A stretch of DNA of 6,990 nucleotides from Alphaproteobacteria bacterium (GCA_016869895.1 VGDC01000097.1:1-6990); one strand, 5' to 3'. Shown: positions 1 through 6,457, numbered from the stretch's first letter. Program-made: numbers and translations. The notes: a model not told the origin generated them from the sequence alone.

Positions 1-225
1 ACGCCAGAAATCAGGGTCGCGGCGGAGGATGAACCCCGCGATGCGCGAAACGACCACCAGCAGGAAAGGCACGGCGATGCCCACCAGCGCGAAAAAGGCA
101 GGCACGCTATCGAACACGAAATAACTTTTGGACGGGATAAACAGCTGCACCACCATCGCGCAGAGCGCGGTGATGAAGAGCAGTACCCATAAAGGTTTTC
201 CGAGGGTGAAGCGATTCTGGGTCAT
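1..225 (-). CDS. Small two-helix membrane protein, probable accessory subunit of the Mrp antiporter cluster (partial, 3' end off window)
   Basis: Reading down from an ATG at 225, the frame stays open to position 1, giving 75 residues beginning MTQNRFTLGK. Two hydrophobic helices are visible, at about residues 12-30 and 43-66, followed by a charged end (RRDPDFW). The ATG overlaps the stop of the upstream antiporter gene as ATGA, so the gene belongs to the operon and is probably coupled to it; no strong Shine-Dalgarno sequence lies close by. The second-helix pattern (PAFFALVGI, then R-R-D-P-D-F-W) resembles, from memory, small uncharacterised proteins with a PgFyalyGF stretch and a final R-x-E/D-D-Y/F-Y/W that sit beside MrpD-like genes in proteobacteria. 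Such proteins are usually only about 80-95 residues, so little is probably missing. The role is unknown; a structural or assembly subunit is inferred from position. Confidence 0.72.
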   Translation of the reverse strand, partial: MTQNRFTLGKPLWVLLFITALCAMVVQLFIPSKSYFVFDSVPAFFALVGIAVPFLLVVVSRIAGFILRRDPDFWR

Positions 226-1733
226 GGCAGGTGCAAAGGCTCCCATGCGCTGAGGCTTTCCGCCGCGATGGACAGGATGTCACGCGCGAAGAAGAAAAGC
301 AGAATGGTCATGCCCGCCGTCACCATCATGGCGACGACCATGGGCTTCGGGGCTTCCCCGTGGATGATGGCCTCCTTCGGCTCTCGGAAGAAGGCGCGAT
401 GGATGATGGGCAGCAGGTACGCCGCGTTCAGCAGGCTGCTGGCGATGATGACCGCCAGCACGACATAATCCTTCGCATGCATGGCGCCGAGTAGGATATA
501 CCACTTACTGATGAAGCCGATGGCGGGCGGAATGCCGATGATGGACAACGCACCGATGGTGAAGGCCAGCATCGTCCACGGCATGGCTTTGCCGATGCCG
601 TCCAGCTCGCTGACGAATTTCTTCTTCGAAGCGGTGTAAATCGCTCCGGCGGCGAAGAAGAGGGTGATTTTCCCGAAGGCATGGGCGACGATATGCAGCA
701 TCGCCCCCGCGATGGAGAGCGGGGCGAGCAACGCCGCACCAAGGATGACATAGGACAGCTGCGACACCGTGGAATAAGCCAGTCGCTGTTTCAGATTGTC
801 CAGCCGCAAGGCGGTGAGAGATGCGACGATGATGGTGAAGGCGGCGGCGTATTTCAGCCATGTACCCGCCATCCAGTCCTGCTCGGTCTGGATGCGGAGC
901 ATGTCATATCCGAAGATATAGATGATGACCATGCCGATGGAGAAGACCCCCGCCTTCACCACCGCTACCGCATGCAGCAGCGCGGAGACGGGCGTGGGCG
1001 CGACCATGGCGGCAGGCAACCAGCGGTGTACGGGCATCAGCGCCGCTTTACCGATGCCGAAGGCGAACATCGCCAGCAGAAGCCCCGTCTGCACGGGCGT
1101 CAGCGTATCGGAAAGGATGCCGCCGCGCGCGAAATCCAGTGTGCCTGTGACATGCTGCACCACCAGAATGGCTGGCAGGAGCAATCCGAGGGAGGTGCCG
1201 AGCAGCGTCAGCAGGTATTTGCGCGCGCCATGCATCGCGCTCTTATCACCGTGGTGCACCACCAAGGGATAGGTGAGCAGCGTCAGCATCTCATAGAAGA
1301 TGAACAGGGTGAAGAGGTTGTCGGATAGGGCGATGCCCATGGTCATGGCGATGGACAGCGCGAAGCAGGTGAAGAAGCGCGTCTGCCCTTTTTCCTTGTT
1401 CTTGCGCATGTAGCCGATGGCGTAGAACGTCGTGGCGACCCAGAGGAATGCGGCGGTGGCAGCGAAAAGCACGCCAAGAGGGCGAAGCGACAGCACGAGG
1501 GAGAATCCGGGGAACAACTCCCACAGCGCGAGTTTCGGCCTACCGCCATCCACATAGACATCCACCAGTTGCGAAACCAGCACGCATAATGCCAGCGAGA
1601 CGGTGATGGAGATGGCGTCGCGCAGCTCGGCATGGCGGTGGAAGAATGGCAGCAGCACACCGCCGATGAACGGCAACGCCACGGCCATGAAAAGCAGAAC
1701 CGCATTCGCGGAATATCCATCGGAGAGAATCAT
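222..1733 (-). CDS. Second large antiporter-like subunit (MrpD family, MrpA N-terminus/NuoM-like)
   Basis: This 503-residue polytopic protein of the proton-translocating NADH-quinone oxidoreductase/antiporter family (NuoL/M/N, MrpA/D) is expected to form a proton or ion half-channel in the inner membrane. The channel residues are present: the TM5-type Glu148 in FYEMLTLLTY, Lys229 in GKAALMPVHRWLP, Lys260 in AVAVVKAGVF, and His351/Lys355 in HAFGKITLF. The APTPVSALLH..VVKAG stretch (245-262) matches MrpA, NuoL and NuoM better than canonical MrpD, so the protein could stand in for the N-terminal part of MrpA, which no other gene in the window supplies. There is no long C-terminal lateral-helix extension. 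The ATG overlaps the mrpD stop (ATGA), and GGGGAG lies 5 nt upstream, supporting this start. An annotation pipeline would probably call it a 'subunit D family protein'. The family is certain; the exact subunit identity is less so. Confidence 0.93.
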   Translation of the reverse strand: MILSDGYSANAVLLFMAVALPFIGGVLLPFFHRHAELRDAISITVSLALCVLVSQLVDVYVDGGRPKLALWELFPGFSLVLSLRPLGVLFAATAAFLWVATTFYAIGYMRKNKEKGQTRFFTCFALSIAMTMGIALSDNLFTLFIFYEMLTLLTYPLVVHHGDKSAMHGARKYLLTLLGTSLGLLLPAILVVQHVTGTLDFARGGILSDTLTPVQTGLLLAMFAFGIGKAALMPVHRWLPAAMVAPTPVSALLHAVAVVKAGVFSIGMVIIYIFGYDMLRIQTEQDWMAGTWLKYAAAFTIIVASLTALRLDNLKQRLAYSTVSQLSYVILGAALLAPLSIAGAMLHIVAHAFGKITLFFAAGAIYTASKKKFVSELDGIGKAMPWTMLAFTIGALSIIGIPPAIGFISKWYILLGAMHAKDYVVLAVIIASSLLNAAYLLPIIHRAFFREPKEAIIHGEAPKPMVVAMMVTAGMTILLFFFARDILSIAAESLSAWEPLHLP

Positions 1734-3268
1734 GGCATCTCCCCATTGAGAATGGGTGGGTCGAAGCTGAACGGATCAGGCAGGGAGGGCGAGGGCATCA
1801 GCTGATCGGCGATGCGCTGGGAAATCTCCACCGCTTCATTGCCGAAGAAACCCAGCAGGATGACGCAGAAGGTCAGCAGCCAGATGGGCACCAGCATCGA
1901 TGGCGGGGCTTCGCGTATCGTCTCGCTTTGCGCGGATAACCTGCCGAAATACATCGCTTCCACCACGCGCCAGATGTAAATCACCGCGAAGATGGAGCTG
2001 ATGGCGATGAGGATGGTCAGCAGCCACCATCCGCCGTCCAACGTGGCTTTCATGAGATACCACTTCGAGACGAAACCGCCCGTGAAAGGCATGCCGATGA
2101 GCCCCAACCCAGCCAACACAAAGGCGAAGGCGGTGAGCGGCATGCGCTTGCCGAGGCCGCGGATATTATGCACGGTGACATTGCTGCCAAGGCGCAGGGT
2201 CATCGCCCCCAGCGCAAGGAAAAGCGCGCTTTTGGTCATGGCGTGGTTGAAAATCTGGAGCAGGCTGGCGGAAAGGCCAGTCTGTGAGGCGAGGCCGATA
2301 CCCAGCGTGATGTATCCCACCTGCGCGACGGAGGAGAAAGCCAGCATGCGCTTCAGGTTCGTCTCAAAAATGGCGACCACTGACCCGATGAGGATGGCGG
2401 GTACGGCCAGCGCGGTGAAGATGAGCGACAAATGCATGCCGCCGAAGGAGAATTCATGCCCGAAGACCGAATAGGTGATGCGCAACACGGCGTATAGCGC
2501 CACTTTCGTGCCCACGGCTGCAAGGAAGGGCGACACAGCGGAAGGCGCATAGGCATAGGCGTTCGGTAGCCAGACATGCAGCGGGAACAACGCCACTTTC
2601 ATGACCAGACCGATGGCGAAGAAGGCGAAAGCGGCGATGATGGCGCGGTTCGGCGCGAGCACGTCTATCCGCGTGGCGATGTCGCTCATGTTCAGCGTGC
2701 CGGTGGTGAGGTACAGGAAGCCGATGCCGATGAGGATCATCGTCGCGCCGATGGTGCCGAGCATCAGGTATTGGAAGGCGGCGGCCAGCGCGCGTCTGTC
2801 GCGCCCCATGGCGATGAGCATATAGGACGCGAGGGAGGATATTTCGAGGAAGACGTATAGGTTGAAGGCATCATGCGTCGAGATGATGCCGAGCAGTCCC
2901 GCAAGGCACATCAGGAACGCGGCGTAGAAGAAGGGTTGTTGCTCGCGGGCGATCTCGTCGTTCACGCTGCGGAAGAAATAGGGCATGGTGATGGCGGCGA
3001 TGCTGCTGACCAGCACCAGCATGGAAGCTGCCAGCAGGTCGATATGCAGCTCGATGCCGATGGGGGGTGCCCATCCGCCCATGTGGTATTTCAGGGGCTC
3101 ACCCGATGCATAGACTTCCGCGAAGCTGAAGAGGCACATGGCAGCCACCGCCCAGGTGACCATCATGCTGATGACCCATGCGGTCTTACCGAAACGCGAT
3201 AGGATGACGCAGATGGGCGCGGCCAAGAGCGGCAGGAAAATCGGCAATGCGGCGAAATCACTCGTCAT
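1730..3268 (-). CDS. mrpD: Na+/H+ antiporter subunit D (MrpD/MnhD)
   Basis: This 512-residue polytopic inner-membrane protein is the main antiporter-like subunit of the Mrp complex. Key channel residues can be seen: Glu142 in FLEISSLASY, Lys224 in MKVALFPLHVWLP, Lys255 in GTKVALYAVLR, His342 and Lys346 in FNHAMTKSALF, and Lys402 in GGFVSKWYL. The TKVALYAVLR form is typical of MrpD (canonical members have TKVGIYAIIR) and separates it from the neighbour downstream. The open frame extends to 3340, but the start at 3268 is chosen because GGAGG lies 5 nt upstream, the protein then begins MTSDF followed directly by the first helix, and the extra 24 residues would be a hydrophilic stretch lying inside mrpC. 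It overlaps the mrpC stop by 11 nt. The last 22 residues (491-512) are Pro-rich and look like a flexible tail. Confidence 0.95.
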   Translation of the reverse strand: MTSDFAALPIFLPLLAAPICVILSRFGKTAWVISMMVTWAVAAMCLFSFAEVYASGEPLKYHMGGWAPPIGIELHIDLLAASMLVLVSSIAAITMPYFFRSVNDEIAREQQPFFYAAFLMCLAGLLGIISTHDAFNLYVFLEISSLASYMLIAMGRDRRALAAAFQYLMLGTIGATMILIGIGFLYLTTGTLNMSDIATRIDVLAPNRAIIAAFAFFAIGLVMKVALFPLHVWLPNAYAYAPSAVSPFLAAVGTKVALYAVLRITYSVFGHEFSFGGMHLSLIFTALAVPAILIGSVVAIFETNLKRMLAFSSVAQVGYITLGIGLASQTGLSASLLQIFNHAMTKSALFLALGAMTLRLGSNVTVHNIRGLGKRMPLTAFAFVLAGLGLIGMPFTGGFVSKWYLMKATLDGGWWLLTILIAISSIFAVIYIWRVVEAMYFGRLSAQSETIREAPPSMLVPIWLLTFCVILLGFFGNEAVEISQRIADQLMPSPSLPDPFSFDPPILNGEMP

Positions 3269-3635
3269 TCCGCCCTCCAGAAGACTGGTCGCGGTCGAGG
3301 GCGATGATTTCGTCCTCCTCCACCGTGCCATAAGCTCCACGGATGCGCACCACGATGGCGAGGCCGACGGCCAGAGTGGCGAGGCCGACGACGATAGCCG
3401 TCAGCATCAACACATGGGGCAGGGGATTGGAATAGACCGTCGCCCCTTCTGTCATCACCGGAGCGACGCCGAATTTCACTTTACTGGCAGAGACGTAGAA
3501 CAGCATCACCGAGGTCTGGAACATCGACAGGCCGATGAGTTTCTTGACGAGGTTGGACGTCGCCATGACGGTGTAAAACCCCGTCATCATCAGCACGATG
3601 GCCATCCAGTAGGGATAATGGGTCATCAGTTCCAT
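3258..3635 (-). CDS. mrpC: Na+/H+ antiporter subunit C (MrpC/MnhC)
   Basis: This 125-residue protein with three predicted helices is homologous to NuoK of respiratory complex I and is a small structural subunit of the Mrp membrane arm next to MrpD. Visible family marks are GLSMFQTSVMLF (35-46), the conserved SNPLPHVLMLTAIVVG stretch (69-84), and a hydrophilic acidic end after GAYGT (100-104). The start is uncertain by three codons: ATG at 3635 (MELMTHY) or ATG at 3626. The second has GGAA a few bases upstream; the first has only a weak site but sits 5 nt after the mrpB stop. It lies between mrpB and mrpD, the normal order, and overlaps mrpD by 11 nt. The length is typical of the family. Confidence 0.95.
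   Translation of the reverse strand: MELMTHYPYWMAIVLMMTGFYTVMATSNLVKKLIGLSMFQTSVMLFYVSASKVKFGVAPVMTEGATVYSNPLPHVLMLTAIVVGLATLAVGLAIVVRIRGAYGTVEEDEIIALDRDQSSGGRNDE
3274..3278 (-). promoter_or_regulatory. Ribosome binding site of mrpD
   Basis: GGAGG on the minus strand, 5 nt before the ATG at 3268. It lies within the last codons of mrpC and is the main reason for choosing 3268 over the in-frame ATG at 3340. Confidence 0.75.
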
Positions 3636-3640
3636 AAGGC

Positions 3641-4066
3641 TTACCGTATCCGCATCTTATGGCTGGCGAAGCCATAATAGATGAGCACCATCACATTCGC
3701 CACGGTCAGGCACACGCCCAGCTCGATGAGCCAGATTCCCAGATGCTGGCCACTCGTCTGGGAATCGGCCAGAACCGAATAGTTCAGCAGTTCACCGCCG
3801 TTCATCAGCGTGGCGACACCGACACCGGCATAAAGCAACAGCCCAAGCGCGCTGAGGCGAAGGCAGAGCCAGCGGGGGAAGACGCGTTGGGCTGCGTGGA
3901 GGCCGTAAATCAGGCCATAGAGGATGAACGCGCAGGCGATGACCACGCCGGACTGGAAACCGCCGCCGGGCGTGATTTCGCCATGCATCTGCACATACAT
4001 CCCGAAAAGCAGGATGAAAGGCAGCACGAACTTCGCCACCACGCGCAGGACGATATGATCCTTCAT
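3641..4066 (-). CDS. mrpB: Na+/H+ antiporter subunit B (MrpB/MnhB domain)
   Basis: This 141-residue membrane protein has four predicted helices. The MnhB signature is clear: FGMYVQMHGEITPGGGFQSG at 21-40, with the nearly invariant HGE and TPGGGFQ. A C-terminal half follows containing LGIWLIELGVCLTV (109-122) and the last helix at about 117-133. MrpB is a structural subunit of the antiporter complex, beside MrpC and the MrpA C-terminal domains. The ATG at 4066 overlaps the stop of the preceding gene as ATGA, and GGAGG lies 6 nt upstream (4073-4077). The end is short and basic (SHKMRIR). Length and order are as expected. Confidence 0.95.
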   Translation of the reverse strand: MKDHIVLRVVAKFVLPFILLFGMYVQMHGEITPGGGFQSGVVIACAFILYGLIYGLHAAQRVFPRWLCLRLSALGLLLYAGVGVATLMNGGELLNYSVLADSQTSGQHLGIWLIELGVCLTVANVMVLIYYGFASHKMRIR

Positions 4067-4827
4067 TTCCGGCCTCCCTTCGCGGGTGTGGTTCGGGTGC
4101 GCTTGCTGATGGCGGTCTTCTTCCGCGCGGCTTTTTGCGCGGCGGTCTGCGCAGCGGATTTCTTGGCGGGCGCTTTCGCGGGGGGCTTCGCGGGTGCAGG
4201 TGTCGTGCTCTGCTTTTCCGCCAGAACACTGGGAGCCACGGGCGCGCGCGGCTCGGTCTTGCGGGTGAGCGGCACGTTCATGAGCAGTGCGGTGATGGCC
4301 AGTCCCGCCACGAAAATCACGCCGACTTCGCCCATCGTGTCGAATCCGCGATAGCTGGCGAGGATAGCGGTGACGAAATTCTGGATGCCGATGTCTTCTT
4401 GCGTATTCTCAAGATAATACGGCGCGACATGCTGGTGGATGGGAGCTTCGCCATCCGCATATGCGGGTAGGTCCTGCGCGGAGATGATGAGTGAGCCGAC
4501 CACTACCCCAGTGGCGATCATGGCGGCGATGCGCTTCATGATATGCGTGCGCTTCTGCACACGTCCTGTGAAACTCAGCGTGCCGATGAACAGGATGGTG
4601 CTGATGCCCGCGCCCACTGCCGCTTCCGTCAAGGCCACATCCGGTGCGTCGAACAGCAGATAGGCGATGGCCATGAGCAGCGAGAACACCCCGAAGATGA
4701 TGCTCGAGGCCAGCAGGTCGCGCATGCGCACGGTCATGAACGCGGCGAGAAGCACCAGCGACAGGGTGATGAAGTCGAGGATGACATAATCCGTCTCCCG
4801 CAGCCAAAGCGTGATGTCGTGAATCAT
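4063..4827 (-). CDS. MrpA C-terminal-type subunit (MbhD/DUF4040 plus MbhE domains) with a basic Lys/Ala-rich tail
   Basis: This 254-residue protein corresponds to the C-terminal part of MrpA, here a free-standing gene as in group 2-like Mrp and Mbh/Mbs clusters. Domain 1 (about 15-90) is MbhD/DUF4040, with the hallmark DAPDVALTEAAVGAG at 60-74; the Asp/Glu residues of this motif lie near the proposed ion path. Domain 2 (about 95-187) is MbhE-like, with NFVTAILASYRGFDTMGEVG at 150-169. Residues 190-254 form an unusual hydrophilic tail made mainly of Ala, Lys, Pro and Thr; it has about 15 Lys/Arg after residue 204 and no acidic residue there. It recalls histone H1/AlgP-type tails and is not part of the family core. 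The ATG overlaps the mrpG stop (ATGA), and the mrpB start overlaps its own stop. Pipelines may name it 'MrpB' or 'DUF4040 domain protein'. Confidence 0.93.
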   Translation of the reverse strand: MIHDITLWLRETDYVILDFITLSLVLLAAFMTVRMRDLLASSIIFGVFSLLMAIAYLLFDAPDVALTEAAVGAGISTILFIGTLSFTGRVQKRTHIMKRIAAMIATGVVVGSLIISAQDLPAYADGEAPIHQHVAPYYLENTQEDIGIQNFVTAILASYRGFDTMGEVGVIFVAGLAITALLMNVPLTRKTEPRAPVAPSVLAEKQSTTPAPAKPPAKAPAKKSAAQTAAQKAARKKTAISKRTRTTPAKGGRK

Positions 4828-5195
4828 CGCTCCTGCTCCCCGATGGCGGATTTATCGACGCGGGGCACATCGCGTTTCAGCAGTTTGGAGCGCTGCGATT
4901 CTCGCGTTTCCGCCGCGAGGAAAGCGGCTTTGGCAAGGGCGTGGCAGGCGGTGGGGCTGATGAGCAGGACGAAGCCCAGCAACAGCAACAGTTTACCGCC
5001 TGTGAGGGTGAATCCCGCATGAAGCGCAAGGCCTAGGATGACCAGCGGCAGACCGAGGGAATCGACCACGCCGGCGGCATGCAGGCGGGTGAAGAAATCG
5101 GGGAAACGCACCAGTCCCATCGCACCCGTGAACACAAAGAACGCACCCGCCAGAATCAGCGCATCGCCGATATATCCGATGATCTCATTCGTCAT
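4824..5195 (-). CDS. mrpG: Na+/H+ antiporter subunit G (MrpG/MnhG, PhaG type)
   Basis: This 123-residue protein has three helices. MrpG signatures are GAMGLVRFPDFFTRLHAAGVVDSLG (residues 24-48; note RFPDFF, TRLHA and DSLG) and PTACHALAKAA at 81-91. It is a small structural subunit of the Mrp complex in the E-F-G group. The frame is open to 5297, but the start at 5195 (MTNEIIGYIGD) is chosen because the upstream extension is Ser/Pro-rich, unlike the family, and is simply the shadow of mrpF. GGAAG lies 8 nt before this ATG. It overlaps the mrpF stop by 11 nt, the same overlap as at mrpC/mrpD. The C-terminal 30 residues are charged (KRDVPRVDKSAIGEQER) and probably cytoplasmic. Confidence 0.95.
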   Translation of the reverse strand: MTNEIIGYIGDALILAGAFFVFTGAMGLVRFPDFFTRLHAAGVVDSLGLPLVILGLALHAGFTLTGGKLLLLLGFVLLISPTACHALAKAAFLAAETRESQRSKLLKRDVPRVDKSAIGEQER

Positions 5196-5451
5196 GGTGC
5201 AGGCTTCCGTAGGCGAAATAACGCAGCAGGCCGATGGTGGCGATGAAGTTGATGAGCGCGTAAAGCAGCGCCATGTCGATGAAGATGGGCGAATCATGCA
5301 GCCCCGCCAGCAGGCAGATGGTGAGCATCGTCAGGCTGCCGAAGATATTGCCCGCAAGGATACGGTCATATGGGGTGGTACCGCGGAAGATGCGGAAGAG
5401 CGTCATACCCATGCTGAGCAGGATGGCGATGATGGCGAGGGTGAAGATCAT
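5185..5451 (-). CDS. mrpF: Na+/H+ antiporter subunit F (MrpF/PhaF)
   Basis: This 88-residue protein has three predicted helices (about 2-20, 33-51 and 57-77). Family marks are RGTTPYDRILAGN (23-35), with the conserved Y/D-R-I/V-L-A, and FIDMALLYALINFIATIGLLRYF (57-79), with the membrane Asp and the A-L-x-N-F motif. MrpF is a small structural subunit and has also been linked to bile-salt/cholate efflux in some bacteria. The ATG at 5451 overlaps the mrpE stop as ATGA. The nearest purine-rich stretch (GGAG) is about 11 nt upstream, so coupling with mrpE is likely. The length is normal. Confidence 0.95.
   Translation of the reverse strand: MIFTLAIIAILLSMGMTLFRIFRGTTPYDRILAGNIFGSLTMLTICLLAGLHDSPIFIDMALLYALINFIATIGLLRYFAYGSLHHDE
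5204..5208 (-). promoter_or_regulatory. Ribosome binding site of mrpG
   Basis: GGAAG on the minus strand, 8 nt before the ATG at 5195, inside the end of mrpF. It supports the shorter mrpG reading over the in-frame ATG at 5297. Confidence 0.55.
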
Positions 5452-5981
5452 GGGTTCTTTTTCTCCACCAGAGGTTTATTCGCACCGCGCTTCGTGGCGA
5501 AGGAGGTGATGCGCTCCACGCGACGCTCGATTTCTCCCATTTCGATGCTTTTAAGGCTAGATTCCTCCAATGCGTGGATATAGGCGCGGCCTTTTTTGAG
5601 GTCGACACAGACCGTGCCGGGGGTGAGCGTCAGCGAATTGGCGAAGATGGTCAGGCCGAGGTCGGATTTCAGCTCCGTGCGAATCCATGCGAATCCGGGT
5701 GTCAGGTTCGGCTCCAGCCGCCAGATGATGCGCGTGACCCGTAGGCCCGAGACGACCATCTCCTTCGCCAGCCACATCCAATACATCGGGCCGAGGTAGA
5801 TCAGCTGGAAAGGATGGCTTTCATTATCGAAGACCTCCATGCGCAGCACGATGAACGTGGCGAAGAGGCAGCAGATGGCGCCAAGGCTGAAAAACAGCGG
5901 CGTGAACACGCCGGAGAGCAGGCACCACACGGCGAAAAGCAGAAGGAAAAGCGCAGCAGTATGTAACAATTTCCAGAGCAT
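5448..5981 (-). CDS. mrpE: Na+/H+ antiporter subunit E (MrpE/MnhE)
   Basis: This 177-residue protein has N-terminal hydrophobic helices (about 6-20 and 24-46, then 60-80) followed by a soluble cytoplasmic domain. The MrpE signature FANSLTLTPGTVCVDL (113-128), followed by GRAYIHALE (131-139), is clear. MrpE is a structural subunit needed for full antiport activity in studied Mrp systems. It is the first gene of the operon: upstream lies a 136-nt intergenic region and then a divergent gene. The ATG at 5981 has no evident Shine-Dalgarno sequence. The length is slightly above the usual 155-165 residues because of a basic, hydrophilic C-terminus (TKRGANKPLVEKKNP). Confidence 0.95.
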   Translation of the reverse strand: MLWKLLHTAALFLLLFAVWCLLSGVFTPLFFSLGAICCLFATFIVLRMEVFDNESHPFQLIYLGPMYWMWLAKEMVVSGLRVTRIIWRLEPNLTPGFAWIRTELKSDLGLTIFANSLTLTPGTVCVDLKKGRAYIHALEESSLKSIEMGEIERRVERITSFATKRGANKPLVEKKNP

Positions 5982-6117
5982 GGCAGGACTATTGCACGAT
6001 TAATCCTGTGAGACAAGACAAACCGGACGCAGAAAGGGTTCTAAAGAGAGTTGTTTTACTGCTATGTTGTTGTATGTTAGACTTATGTCGAAAACACACC
6101 GCGAAGATAGGACGCGC
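5982..6117. promoter_or_regulatory. Divergent intergenic region, probable start point of the mrp operon and of the lipoprotein gene
   Basis: This is the only clear gap where two genes run apart, so both promoters should be here, or just inside the flanking gene starts. It is visibly more AT-rich than its surroundings. For the minus strand, TTGTCT (6016-6011), a 17-bp spacer and AATAGT (5993-5988) are a weak sigma70-like match; that would place the transcript start almost on the mrpE ATG. For the plus strand, TTGTTT (6051-6056), 16 bp and TATGTT (6073-6078) are another weak match. I found no strong operator, inverted repeat or riboswitch-like fold by eye. The region as a promoter area is likely; the individual hexamers are guesses. 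Confidence 0.4.
6109..6112 (+). promoter_or_regulatory. Ribosome binding site of the lipoprotein gene
   Basis: AGGA, 5 nt before the ATG at 6118. The in-frame ATGs at 6064 and 6085 have no comparable purine-rich stretch before them, so this site decides the start. Confidence 0.45.
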
Positions 6118-6453
6118 ATGCATCCTGAATATGCCCACAACTGGAATGCTTCCGCCACTGCTCAGCAGTGGGACAGGTTGCCACTGTTCTGCCTGCTGGC
6201 GGGGGCGTTGCTCGTCTCTGCGGCCTGCGGCAAAATGCGCAAGGAAGAGAACTGGAATTCCTATTATTACGGCGGTTATCAGGAGATAAACGGCAAGTTC
6301 ACCTATACGGGCGAGGGCGATAACGATTCGGCTTACCGCCGACCAGAAAGCGTCAGCGCTCCCGGTGCAAATGCGCTTTCTTCTTCGCCTGCGGATAATA
6401 CGTTGCTGGATGTGCGCCCGATGATGCAGCCCAGCGACGGCCGCAACAAATAA
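6118..6453 (+). CDS. Putative small lipoprotein of unknown function
   Basis: I do not recognise the family. From the ATG at 6118 the product has 111 residues. A rather long polar N-region (1-19, with Arg20) is followed by a hydrophobic core LPLFCLLAGALLVSA and a lipobox-like VSAAC with Cys37, which suggests a lipid-anchored envelope protein. The mature part is hydrophilic and Tyr-, Asn- and Gly-rich at first (ENWNSYYYGGYQEINGKF), then Ser/Pro-rich and probably disordered. ATGs at 6064 and 6085 would extend it by 18 or 11 residues; 6118 is preferred because of an AGGA site, and because a shorter N-region suits a signal peptide. The gene is divergent from mrpE and convergent with the transglycosylase gene, with only 4 nt between the stops. 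A minus-strand open frame (5989-6558) covers the same DNA but overlaps the slt gene and shows no family features. Confidence 0.62.
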   Translation: MHPEYAHNWNASATAQQWDRLPLFCLLAGALLVSAACGKMRKEENWNSYYYGGYQEINGKFTYTGEGDNDSAYRRPESVSAPGANALSSSPADNTLLDVRPMMQPSDGRNK

Positions 6454-6457
6454 TCGT

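Noticed and set aside
681..1328. Plus-strand open frame of 215 codons opposite the second antiporter subunit
   Set aside because: Its product is rich in Arg, His, Gln and Asp with no domain or hydrophobic pattern. It lies wholly antisense to a clearly real gene and is a typical GC-rich shadow frame.
3269..3340. Longer mrpD start at 3340
   Set aside because: The extra 24 residues are hydrophilic, unlike other MrpD N-termini, and are encoded inside mrpC. GGAGG is correctly placed for 3268.
4066..4260. DNA repeat or CRISPR-like array in the GC-rich stretch
   Set aside because: The repetition comes from PAK/AKK-type codons in frame with a coding region; there are no regularly spaced identical repeats.
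3659..4354. Plus-strand open frame of 231 codons covering mrpB and the tail of the MrpA C-terminal-type gene
   Set aside because: It is antisense to two well-supported genes. Its Ala/Gly/Phe-rich segment is just the complement of the Lys/Ala codons of the basic tail.
5196..5297. Longer mrpG start at 5297
   Set aside because: The extension is Ser/Thr/Pro-rich and a shadow of mrpF. MrpG proteins normally begin just before the first helix, as with the 5195 start.
5038..5583. Plus-strand open frame of 181 codons across mrpG, mrpF and the end of mrpE
   Set aside because: It is antisense to three overlapping family-matched genes, with no motif of its own.
6030..6042. Small inverted repeat AGAA-AGGG-TTCT as an operator or terminator
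   Set aside because: The stem is only 4 bp and does not extend, so chance explains it.
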